From contig CALIFM010000090.1 of the NCBI GenBank assembly GCA_938021685.1, positions 1 through 5,084 of the forward strand: DNA of 5,084 nucleotides, in the 5' to 3' direction. Below, in pieces: positions 1-5,084 of this stretch. The notes below the pieces were generated by a model, which was not told where the DNA came from, did not search any database, and saw only the letters and a list, made by a program, of their open reading frames with translations. The stretch's first letter is position 1. The number at the start of each line of letters is the position of its first letter. The stretch is from an uncultured Gammaproteobacteria bacterium. GTDB taxonomy: Bacteria; Pseudomonadota; Gammaproteobacteria; Arenicellales; Poriferihabitantaceae. The translations under genes were made by a program, and so were the position numbers.

Positions 1-74
1 ACTGACGACGAATTCTTGCAAGCCGAACTGCAATTAATCGCCATAGTTGGTGCGGAGCAGGCCGCGAAGACAGC
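1..74 (+). other. Out-of-frame 5' part of the Rieske oxygenase gene (apparent frameshift near 38)
   Basis: Frame 1 from the left edge reads TDDEFLQAELQLI, the usual N-terminal helix of Rieske oxygenase alpha subunits. From about position 39 the family-like sequence continues in frame 3 as RHSWCGAGREDSVQQPGDY and runs straight into the main ORF. Joined at 36-39, the two give a normal N-terminus; neither frame alone does. Frame 3 has a TGA at 3-5, and frame 1 drifts into unrelated sequence and stops at 261. One missing base between about 37 and 39 would explain this. It could be a real mutation or a sequencing or assembly error. The true start lies left of the window. Confidence 0.7.
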
Positions 75-1052
75 GTGCAACAGCCTGGAGATTACACCGC
101 GCTGGAAGTTGCGGGGATGCCGATTATTTTGCTGCGCGACCATGATAATATCCTACGCGCCTTCGCCAACAGCTGCAGCCATCGTGGTACGAAGTTGCTT
201 GAAGGACAAGGCCAATGCAAAGCAATTCGCTGCCCATTTCATAGCTGGACCTTTGATTTAGACGGCTCACTGCTGGGCGCACCCCACATGCAAGAAGCAA
301 AAAACTTTGACCTCGCTGATCACCCGCTCACTCCAGTGCGGGTGCAAAATCGTGATGGCTTTATATTTGTCAATATAGATGGCCAAGCAATGGATTTAGA
401 CGAATGGCTGGGCGACTTTTCAGACTTGCACGCACCTTGGAACTTAAGTGACTTGGTGACCGCTCGCTGTACCAGCTTTATGGTAGATTTTAACTGGAAG
501 ATTTTTCTGGAAACTTTTAACGAGTATTACCACCTGTCCACGGTGCACCCTCACTCGATTGATTACCTTTACGATCATCCTGACCCAGCGGATGATGTAA
601 TTGGCGAATACACCAGCCAGTTTGGCAGCCACGAAGGCACGGGCGGCTTAATATTGGATGATGACGACGCCTTTCGCGGCTTTGAGCCAATTAAAAGCCT
701 AAGTGGCCGCAACGTCAAAGGCACGCGTTATAGCTGGGTATATCCGGCCATGACCTTCGCCGCCAGCACCGACAGCATATGGATGTTTGAGGTATCGCCC
801 ATCACCCCAGCACGAACCAATGTGCGCATGACGCTGGCCTTCCCCAGCTCCACCGTAGCAAGGCCCGATTTTGAGCAGCACGTGCAACAATACTACAAAC
901 GCTTTGATGTCGCACTGCGCGAGGACATCGCCGTGCAAGAAAAACAACAAGCAGGTTACAACTCGCCCTTGGCTAAGCAAGGGCGCTTTTGTCCCGAGCA
1001 AGAACCCAGTGTGGCGAATTTTGCGCGATGGTTGGTGGAGAGCTTAATTTAG
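75..1052 (+). CDS. Rieske [2Fe-2S] aromatic ring-hydroxylating / quaternary-amine oxygenase, alpha subunit
   Basis: This is the catalytic subunit of a Rieske non-haem iron oxygenase, a cytoplasmic enzyme that receives electrons from a separate reductase and uses O2 to hydroxylate or demethylate its substrate. Numbered from the GTG at 75, the Rieske cluster ligands are C34-S-H36 and C53-P-F-H56 (CXH-X16-CXXH). The catalytic domain has NWK at 140-142 and the iron ligands H153 and H158 in NEYYHLSTVH, with D284 in the RED motif as the likely third ligand. Glu150 holds the bridging-carboxylate position that is Asp in naphthalene-type dioxygenases; Glu is typical of choline, carnitine and betaine oxygenases. 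The C-terminus is complete. The GTG is only the first start codon in this frame. The real N-terminus appears to lie upstream in frame 1, so the gene may be broken. Substrate is unknown; an amine is suggested by Glu150 and the nearby MttB-family gene. Confidence 0.9.
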   Translation: MQQPGDYTALEVAGMPIILLRDHDNILRAFANSCSHRGTKLLEGQGQCKAIRCPFHSWTFDLDGSLLGAPHMQEAKNFDLADHPLTPVRVQNRDGFIFVNIDGQAMDLDEWLGDFSDLHAPWNLSDLVTARCTSFMVDFNWKIFLETFNEYYHLSTVHPHSIDYLYDHPDPADDVIGEYTSQFGSHEGTGGLILDDDDAFRGFEPIKSLSGRNVKGTRYSWVYPAMTFAASTDSIWMFEVSPITPARTNVRMTLAFPSSTVARPDFEQHVQQYYKRFDVALREDIAVQEKQQAGYNSPLAKQGRFCPEQEPSVANFARWLVESLI

Positions 1053-1053
1053 T

Positions 1054-1083
1054 ACCCTGATATTCTTCGCAGAGTACTCGGGT
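1054..1083. terminator. Imperfect hairpin between convergent genes, possible bidirectional terminator
   Basis: ACCC-GA-TATTCT pairs with AGAGTA-TC-GGGT around a TCGC loop, giving 12 pairs with one G-U and two single-base bulges (T1058 and C1077). It fills the 30-bp gap between the oxygenase stop (1050-1052) and the lipoprotein stop (1083-1085). On the plus strand it is followed by TTATTTG, a poor U-tract, so termination would be weak or would need other factors. Both flanking genes end here, which supports a shared role. Confidence 0.4.
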
Positions 1084-1910
1084 TATTTGAAAATAGCTAA
1101 TTCTTTAGAGATCGAGAAAATACTTGTTTGCTTATTACGATTGAAACCAACAATTACATTACCATTTTGCTCTTCCAGAAAACGGCCTGTGTATCTTTCC
1201 GTTCCGTCTGAAAACATCACCTTTTGTGCCTCTTCGTCGTACTCATAATAGCCTGCAAAGTCATTATTAATCACCCCCAGCATCTCATCAACCGCGCGAA
1301 TGACAATAGTTTTAAGTTGAGCCGAATTATCTAGCACTAAAACGTCGACATTGTCTTTGCGCTGACCAAAGGTTGCGCCAGTTATTGTGCTGATGCTGCT
1401 GTAATTGCGCACGGCTGGCGCTTCTCCCAAGCCATGCAAGGTCGCGATCAACACTAACTTAACGTGAGAAAAATCGTCACTTAATTGATAAGCACCTGAA
1501 ATATTCAAGCTTTCATCTTGTAACTCATTATTATTGAGTACATTAACAGTTAGGTCCCTATCAAAAGTCGGCCCATTAAATTTACTAGGGATCGCCTCTT
1601 TCAGCAGTGATTGCAAATCAAAATCTGCTGTATTTTCTTTAATTTCGGCTGCCGCATTTCTAGCATTTTTCGCCCGTGCGGCATCAATGGCTACACCAAC
1701 AGCTATACCCACAAGCACTTCTGCCAAGCTACCTACTATTACTGGGTTTAGATTATGTATGTTAATTTGGACTTCATTTTGTGCAGTCACATTGACTTGC
1801 TCAATCTGCCGTGACTCAAGCCTACTTAGATCTACTGCCGTTGGTACAGACGCACATGCAGCCAATAATAAGATAAAGCCAAGAATGAGTATTAGCTTGA
1901 TTTTTCCCAC
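1083..1910 (-). CDS. Putative outer-membrane lipoprotein of unknown function
   Basis: I do not recognise the family. Starting at the GTG at 1910, the protein is 275 residues and opens with a short type II signal peptide: lysines at 3 and 5, a Leu/Ile core, and lipobox L16-A-A-C19. The residues after the lipid-modified Cys are Ala and Ser, with no Asp at +2, so sorting to the outer membrane is expected. The reading frame extends upstream to a TTG at 1970, but that start lies inside the stem of the neighbouring terminator and would put 20 extra residues before the signal, so I reject it. Residues 56-78 form a Gly/Ala/Val-rich hydrophobic stretch followed by a charged Ala-rich helix. The rest alternates polar and hydrophobic residues, suggesting beta structure. 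Sampled lines are about 40% GC against about 58% in the methyltransferase gene, which hints at a different origin or relaxed selection. No Shine-Dalgarno sequence is obvious. Confidence 0.75.
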   Translation of the reverse strand: MGKIKLILILGFILLLAACASVPTAVDLSRLESRQIEQVNVTAQNEVQINIHNLNPVIVGSLAEVLVGIAVGVAIDAARAKNARNAAAEIKENTADFDLQSLLKEAIPSKFNGPTFDRDLTVNVLNNNELQDESLNISGAYQLSDDFSHVKLVLIATLHGLGEAPAVRNYSSISTITGATFGQRKDNVDVLVLDNSAQLKTIVIRAVDEMLGVINNDFAGYYEYDEEAQKVMFSDGTERYTGRFLEEQNGNVIVGFNRNKQTSIFSISKELAIFK

Positions 1911-1940
1911 AATATTAAGTTGAGGCGGTTTAAAAATCTC

Positions 1941-1970
1941 AGTATAGCGCGAACACAACAAAAAACCCAA
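1941..1970 (-). promoter_or_regulatory. Candidate promoter of the lipoprotein gene, -35 inside the terminator stem
   Basis: Read on the minus strand, TATACT (5 of 6 to the sigma70 -10; plus-strand 1941-1946) lies 18 bp after TTGGGT (3 of 6 to the -35; plus-strand 1965-1970). The start point would be near 1934, giving a leader of about 24 nt to the GTG at 1910. The -35 falls in the distal stem arm of the cytochrome gene's terminator. Only the -10 is convincing. Confidence 0.35.
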
Positions 1971-1997
1971 GTACCCTTATAATAGGGTGCTTGGGTT
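1960..1997 (-). terminator. Rho-independent terminator of the cytochrome P460-family gene
   Basis: The arms 1964-1977 and 1984-1997 form a 14-bp stem with a 6-nt loop, with one imperfect pair (T1972/G1989). On the minus-strand transcript the stem is followed by six U residues (plus-strand 1960-1965) and then GUUGUG. It starts 27 bp beyond the stop of the cytochrome gene, where its terminator would be expected. On the plus strand no U-run follows, so it is directional. Confidence 0.88.
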
Positions 1998-2024
1998 ATA
2001 CCTGCTTAATCTTTTTCTAGGTGT

Positions 2025-2609
2025 TTAGTTTGCTGAGATACGCACCTTTTGCACCGGATAGCCCAAATAATCTTGGCCCGGCCATGCTTGGTGGCAGGCG
2101 TGGCAAAAGCCTTTTTCGTCCACTTTAAGTTTCTTGCCTTTGGGCTTGAGACCCGAATATTTCCACCCTCCGGTGTCTGGCGCCGCATCCATGCCTACTT
2201 TTTCCATGAATAGTAACGGGCCTTTTTTTACACTGCCATTGGCCTTGATGGTGAAGGCTTCTTTGGCAATTTGTGTGCCCACGGGCATCGCAACATCACT
2301 AGTGGCGTATTGCGTATAAGCATCGTAACCCTCGTCGTTTACGTAGGTCATCAAGTATTGCCCACTGTGCATACCTGGGGCTTGCGGAGCAGACGAAGCC
2401 GCCTTCCAATCGGTATAAGCCATAGCTAGCTCATTTTCTTTCTTTTGATAGCCTTCGAGCAAGCTGGGCCGCAGGCACTCGTATAAAGTGCTTAAGTCTT
2501 CAACACTCATATCTGCTGCAGCTTTAGGGGCTTTGCAATCGGCGGCATAGGCACTGCTCGTACTTAACAGCAGCGCGGCAGTCAAAAGTTTCACGGTGTT
2601 TTTCATCAT
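2025..2609 (-). CDS. Secreted cytochrome P460-family protein (c-type haem)
   Basis: The protein has 194 residues. A Sec signal peptide (MMKN, then a Leu/Ala core, cleavage probably after AYA at 20-22) sends it to the periplasm. One c-type haem site, C169-H-A-C172-H173, lies near the C-terminus and is followed by LGYPV. The central part, VAMPVGTQIAKEAF followed by GPLLFMEKVG and then GWKYSGL, is the usual core of the cytochrome P460/cytochrome c'-beta family. P460 enzymes oxidise hydroxylamine or NO using a Lys-cross-linked haem; c'-beta members only bind gases. I cannot tell which applies: several Lys residues (for example K116 and K137) could be the cross-linker. Cys25 and Cys45 in the N-terminal extension could form a disulphide. 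The start is one of two tandem ATGs (2609 or 2606), preceded by a weak purine stretch. The gene lies downstream of and co-directional with lysR, with a 124-bp gap, so it probably has its own promoter. Confidence 0.8.
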   Translation of the reverse strand: MMKNTVKLLTAALLLSTSSAYAADCKAPKAAADMSVEDLSTLYECLRPSLLEGYQKKENELAMAYTDWKAASSAPQAPGMHSGQYLMTYVNDEGYDAYTQYATSDVAMPVGTQIAKEAFTIKANGSVKKGPLLFMEKVGMDAAPDTGGWKYSGLKPKGKKLKVDEKGFCHACHQAWPGQDYLGYPVQKVRISAN

Positions 2610-2668
2610 ATTTCTTTTACTCTGTTGTTGTTAGAATTGCAAAAATTGGCCCTTGCCACTTAGTTGCT

Positions 2669-2681
2669 TCATTTGAAATGA
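2669..2681. promoter_or_regulatory. Small palindrome at the predicted start point of the cytochrome gene
   Basis: TCATTT-G-AAATGA is a 6-1-6 inverted repeat just downstream of the candidate -10 and overlapping the expected start point near 2677. That is an operator-like position. It shares the TTCA/TGAA steps of the larger dyad at 3609-3627 but is not the same site. A palindrome this small in AT-rich DNA can arise by chance. Confidence 0.25.
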
Positions 2682-2683
2682 TA

Positions 2684-2709
2684 TTTATAGTACGTGGACT
2701 CTAGTTCAA
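2684..2709 (-). promoter_or_regulatory. Weak candidate promoter of the cytochrome gene
   Basis: This is the best pair in the 124-bp gap 2610-2733. On the minus strand, TTGAAC (plus-strand 2704-2709) precedes TATAAA (2684-2689; 5 of 6 to the -10), but the spacing is only 14 bp, which is short for sigma70. The TTGAAC also belongs to a GTTCAA-type half-site series, so this may be an activator-dependent promoter. Also in this gap, a 4-bp TGGC/GCCA hairpin with five U residues (about 2641-2658) is too weak to call a terminator. Confidence 0.25.
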
Positions 2710-2733
2710 ATAAAAAGTTCAGCCCTCTTTAAT

Positions 2734-3606
2734 TTAGGATTGCGCCTCTTGATGCAACCAATCACGAAACTGTCGCACAGCTTTGTGTTGCATTGCACCT
2801 TTAGGGTAGACCAAATAGTAGCCGTAATCTTCAAGTTGCGTATCGGCGATTTGAAACAGCTGGCCAGCTTTTATTTCTGCAGCCACTAGGTCATCGTTCA
2901 GCGCCACTCCTTGGCCATCAATCACTGCTTGCACACGCACATTGGGATCAGGGATGACTAAGTCTTGTGGGCTCGGCCGATAAGGGAAACCTGCCGCTTG
3001 GTGCCATTCTTGCCACGCCTTGCTGCCATCACGGTCTTGCAACAGAGCCTCTTCACCCAGCACCGCTTGCAAACCACGCTGCTCAACTTGTGCCGCAATG
3101 GATGCACCTGCAGTGGCTTTAGCTGGGCAGGCAAACAAACATTCGCTGCGCAAATCACGCCAGTCACCCTTGCCCCAGCGGATCGCCAAATCTATTTGGT
3201 GGCTGGGTAAATCAATTAAGTCCACCAAGGGTTGCAAGCGTAGTCCCACAGTGGGGTAAGCGGCCATAAAGCCCATTAAACGCGGCGACAACCAGCGCGA
3301 GGCAAAGTAAGTGGACAAACCAATCGTGAGGTGTGCCGCATCTTGCTCACGCAATTGGCTGATACTACGTTCAATATCACTGAACGCTGCTTGTGAGCTT
3401 TGTAGTAAAGCAGCACCTTTATCCGTTAAAGCAATGCCGCGGTGGGCTCGGTTGAACAAACTAAAACCTAGTTCGTCTTCTAGGCGACTGATCTGATAGC
3501 TCACTGCACCTTTGCTTAGATTCAAAGCTTTAGCTGCGGCCGTCAGGCTGCGATGACCAGCCACCACATTAAACAACCTTAATGAATGGTAAGAGTGAAA
3601 ACGCAT
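2734..3606 (-). CDS. LysR-type transcriptional regulator (GcvA-like)
   Basis: From the ATG at 3606 the protein has 290 residues, a normal LysR length. The N-terminal winged helix-turn-helix spans about residues 5-65. Its core is SLTAAAKALNLSKGAVSYQI, followed by SRLEDELGFSLFNR and the wing motif GIALTDKG. The effector-binding domain starts near residue 90 with LTIGLSTYFASRWLSPRL and includes IDLAIRWGKGDW, a pattern typical of the GcvA-like branch. The late motif GQGVALNDDLV is also usual for that branch. A TTG at 3615 lies inside the operator-like palindrome and adds three residues, so ATG is preferred; neither start has a clear Shine-Dalgarno. The gene is divergent from the MttB-family gene, and the palindrome at 3609-3627 suggests it regulates both itself and that neighbour. 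The co-inducer is unknown; a methylated amine or related metabolite is a guess from context. Confidence 0.92.
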   Translation of the reverse strand: MRFHSYHSLRLFNVVAGHRSLTAAAKALNLSKGAVSYQISRLEDELGFSLFNRAHRGIALTDKGAALLQSSQAAFSDIERSISQLREQDAAHLTIGLSTYFASRWLSPRLMGFMAAYPTVGLRLQPLVDLIDLPSHQIDLAIRWGKGDWRDLRSECLFACPAKATAGASIAAQVEQRGLQAVLGEEALLQDRDGSKAWQEWHQAAGFPYRPSPQDLVIPDPNVRVQAVIDGQGVALNDDLVAAEIKAGQLFQIADTQLEDYGYYLVYPKGAMQHKAVRQFRDWLHQEAQS

Positions 3607-3608
3607 AA

Positions 3609-3627
3609 TGTTCAAAAATATTGAACA
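3609..3627. promoter_or_regulatory. LysR-type operator (T-N11-A dyad) next to the lysR start codon
   Basis: TGTTCAA-AAATA-TTGAACA is a perfect 7-bp inverted repeat with a 5-bp spacer. T3612 and A3624 are symmetric and give the T-N11-A core of LysR-family boxes. It lies 2 bases upstream of the lysR ATG, so binding would block lysR expression. Its centre (3618) is about 65 bp upstream of the start point (about 3682) predicted from the plus-strand promoter, the standard recognition-site distance for LysR activators. The palindrome is seen in the sequence; binding is inferred. Confidence 0.65.
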
Positions 3628-3640
3628 ATTAGATCAAATA

Positions 3641-3661
3641 ATTACGCTTGCGACTAGTAAT
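3641..3661. promoter_or_regulatory. Possible second LysR contact site overlapping the -35
   Basis: ATTAC-N11-GTAAT is a 5-bp inverted repeat centred at 3651, overlapping the candidate -35 of the methyltransferase gene. LysR activators often touch a less conserved activation site here. The arms differ from the main dyad, so this may be chance in AT-rich DNA. Confidence 0.25.
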
Positions 3662-3675
3662 AAATACAAGATAAT
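3648..3675 (+). promoter_or_regulatory. Candidate sigma70 promoter of the MttB-family gene
   Basis: TTGCGA (3648-3653; 4 of 6) and GATAAT (3670-3675; 5 of 6) are 16 bp apart. The start point would be near 3682, giving a leader of about 80 nt. The weak -35 fits an activated promoter, and the spacing to the palindrome at 3609-3627 fits a LysR activator. Confidence 0.4.
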
Positions 3676-3716
3676 AGATAAATAACACAAGAATACTTTT
3701 AGTTCATGACCATACG

Positions 3717-3726
3717 GTTCAAAAAT
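3717..3726 (+). repeat. Copy of the operator half-site, GTTCAAAAAT
   Basis: GTTCAAAAAT here matches 3610-3619 exactly, which is the left arm plus spacer of the LysR-type dyad. A related GTTCA lies at 3702-3706, 15 bp away. The inverted partner is missing, so this is at most a half-site. It lies in the untranslated leader of the methyltransferase gene. Confidence 0.35.
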
Positions 3727-3761
3727 TTAGCTTCGCTATTACATTAAGCCTAAGCCACTGC

Positions 3762-5084
3762 ATGAGCCAAACTGACACTGCTGCACCAGCCCGACGCAAA
3801 GGTGGCCGCCGCTCACGCCTGAAAGCCGAAGCAGAGGCAGGGCCTGTAGCACCAATTCCGGTTACCCGTAAAACCCCGCTGTATGATTTACTCGACGAAG
3901 AGTCATTACTGCGCCTAGAGACACATGCCGACTGGATTTTGCAGGAAATTGGTATCGAGATTCGCGGTGATGAAGAGTCACTGGCCTTATTCAAGCAAGC
4001 GGGCGCTGACGTGCAAGGTTGCCGCGTTCGTTTTGAACCGGGATTAGCTAAGGCTTTATGCGCCACCGCACCTAGCCAATACACCATGCATGCCCGCAAT
4101 GAAGCACACAGCATTCAAATTGGCGGCGACAACGTGGTGCTTACGCCCGCTTATGGCCCACCCTTTGTAACTGATCTTGACAAAGGCCGGCGCTATGCAA
4201 CGCTGGAAGACTTCCAAAATTTCGTTAAGCTGGCCTATACCACGCCGTGGTTGCATCATTCCGGCGGCACCGTATGTGAGCCCGTGGATATTCCTGTAAA
4301 CAAGCGCCACCTTGATATGGTGTACAGCCATTTACGCTACTCCACCAAACCCTTTATGGGTGCGGTAACGGCACCCGAGCGTGCTGAAGACTCGGTGGAA
4401 ATGGCACGCATTGTGTTTGGCGAAGCGTCTATGGAGCAGCATTGTGTAATTCAAGGCAACATTAATGTGAACTCGCCGCTGGTGTTTGATGACATCATGA
4501 CGGGTGCCTTGAAAGCCTATTCGCGTGCTAACCAAGGTATTGTTTTGTCTCCTTTTATTCTGGGTGGTGCAATGGGGCCGGTTACTCAACCCGCGCTGAT
4601 TGCGCAAGCTCATGCTGAAGCGATGGTGGGCATCGCTTTGAGCCAGCTAGTACGCAAAGGCGCGCCTGTGGTGTACGGTAACTTTCTGACCACCATGGAC
4701 CTTAAAAGCGGCGCGCCGACTTTTGGCACCCCCGAAGCCAATTTATGCGCTTTGGCCATCGGGCAATTATGTAGGCGGTTGGATTTGCCTTTGCGCTGTG
4801 GCGGCCATCTAACCGCTTCCAAAGTCAGCGACGGCCAAGCAATGCAGGAATCAGCTGACAGTATGACAGCAGGCTTGCTGGCAGGCGCGCATTATGTGCT
4901 ACATGCAGCAGGCTGGCTGGAAGGGGGATTAACCATGGGTTACGAGAAATTTGTCATGGACCTTGATCGCTGCGGCATGATACAGCGCAGCTTAAGCGGC
5001 CTAACCATTGATGACAATACGCTGGGCAAAGACGCCTTTCGCCAAGCAGGGCCGGGGCAGAATTTTTTTGGCGTTGAACACACT
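3762..5084 (+). CDS. Trimethylamine methyltransferase (MttB/COG5598) family protein, non-pyrrolysine type, 3' end beyond the window
   Basis: This family forms a TIM barrel that moves a methyl group from a quaternary or tertiary amine to a corrinoid protein. The founding member, archaeal MttB, uses pyrrolysine encoded by an in-frame TAG; all 441 codons visible here are sense codons, so this is a non-pyrrolysine relative. Known relatives of that kind demethylate glycine betaine and similar compounds, but most are uncharacterised. Family signs are the Arg-rich N-terminus (RRKGGRRSR at 11-19), GNINVNSP (232-239), SPFILGGAMGPV (263-274), KSGAPTFGTPE and HAAGWLEGG (from 381), and a Gly-Pro-Gly followed by phenylalanines near the edge. 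The family is usually about 500 residues, so some 70 are probably missing. The ATG at 3762 is the natural start, although the frame is open upstream and no clear Shine-Dalgarno precedes it. The gene is divergent from lysR and probably activated by it. Substrate is not shown by the sequence. Confidence 0.92.
   Translation, partial: MSQTDTAAPARRKGGRRSRLKAEAEAGPVAPIPVTRKTPLYDLLDEESLLRLETHADWILQEIGIEIRGDEESLALFKQAGADVQGCRVRFEPGLAKALCATAPSQYTMHARNEAHSIQIGGDNVVLTPAYGPPFVTDLDKGRRYATLEDFQNFVKLAYTTPWLHHSGGTVCEPVDIPVNKRHLDMVYSHLRYSTKPFMGAVTAPERAEDSVEMARIVFGEASMEQHCVIQGNINVNSPLVFDDIMTGALKAYSRANQGIVLSPFILGGAMGPVTQPALIAQAHAEAMVGIALSQLVRKGAPVVYGNFLTTMDLKSGAPTFGTPEANLCALAIGQLCRRLDLPLRCGGHLTASKVSDGQAMQESADSMTAGLLAGAHYVLHAAGWLEGGLTMGYEKFVMDLDRCGMIQRSLSGLTIDDNTLGKDAFRQAGPGQNFFGVEHT

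Noticed and set aside
16..261. 81-codon frame-1 ORF at the left edge as an independent gene
   Set aside because: Only its first codons look like protein of a known family, and they belong to the frameshifted oxygenase; the remainder is the oxygenase read out of frame.
1911..1970. Twenty-residue N-terminal extension of the lipoprotein from a TTG at 1970
   Set aside because: It starts inside a terminator stem and would place charged sequence before a signal peptide that is complete from the GTG at 1910.
1978..1983. TATAAT in the terminator loop as a plus-strand -10
   Set aside because: No -35 lies at proper distance and no plus-strand gene follows; it is best explained as the hairpin loop.
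2641..2658. Hairpin with a U-run on the minus strand as a lysR terminator
   Set aside because: The stem is only 4 bp (TGGC/GCCA) and lies close to the cytochrome start; too weak to call.
3607..3615. TTG start for the LysR protein at 3615
   Set aside because: It lies within the palindrome, has no ribosome binding site and adds only three residues before a normal ATG start.
3719..4822. Four overlapping minus-strand ORFs opposite the methyltransferase gene
   Set aside because: They have low-complexity, Arg/Cys/Ser-rich translations with no family resemblance. The plus strand carries one continuous, clearly homologous frame across the whole stretch.
3762..5084. Pyrrolysine (in-frame TAG) in the MttB-family gene
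   Set aside because: I read every codon from 3762 to 5084 and found no in-frame TAG; apparent TAGs are out of frame.

Overview
The window looks like chromosomal DNA of a Gram-negative proteobacterium, most likely a gammaproteobacterium and possibly marine. The reasons are a lipoprotein with a short lipobox signal, a periplasmic c-type haem protein with a Sec signal, a GcvA-like LysR regulator, GC of about 55% in most genes, and a family combination seen in aerobic heterotrophs. The taxonomy is inference. No tRNA, rRNA, CRISPR array, transposase or integrase is visible.

Layout. (1) Positions 1-1052, plus strand: the alpha subunit of a Rieske non-haem iron oxygenase with an intact Rieske motif and iron site. 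Its N-terminus continues in another frame at the left edge, which suggests a one-base frameshift near position 38. (2) Positions 1083-1910, minus strand: an unrecognised lipoprotein, AT-richer than its neighbours and convergent with the oxygenase. (3) Positions 2025-2609, minus strand: a secreted cytochrome P460-family protein with a C-terminal CXXCH haem site and a strong terminator at 1960-1997. (4) Positions 2734-3606, minus strand: a LysR-type regulator. (5) Positions 3762-5084, plus strand, running off the right edge: a trimethylamine methyltransferase (MttB/COG5598) family protein with no in-frame amber codon, so the non-pyrrolysine type.

How they may work together. The LysR gene and the MttB-family gene are divergent across 155 bp. 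A 7-5-7 palindrome with T-N11-A geometry lies 2 bases upstream of the lysR ATG, centred about 65 bp upstream of the start point predicted for the methyltransferase gene. This is the classical arrangement for a LysR protein that represses itself and activates the divergent gene. The Rieske protein has Glu where most ring hydroxylases have the bridging Asp, a trait known from oxygenases acting on quaternary amines (choline, carnitine, betaines). A methylated-amine module is therefore a reasonable hypothesis for the two plus-strand genes. Nothing in the sequence fixes the substrate, and the P460-family protein and lipoprotein may be unrelated passengers.
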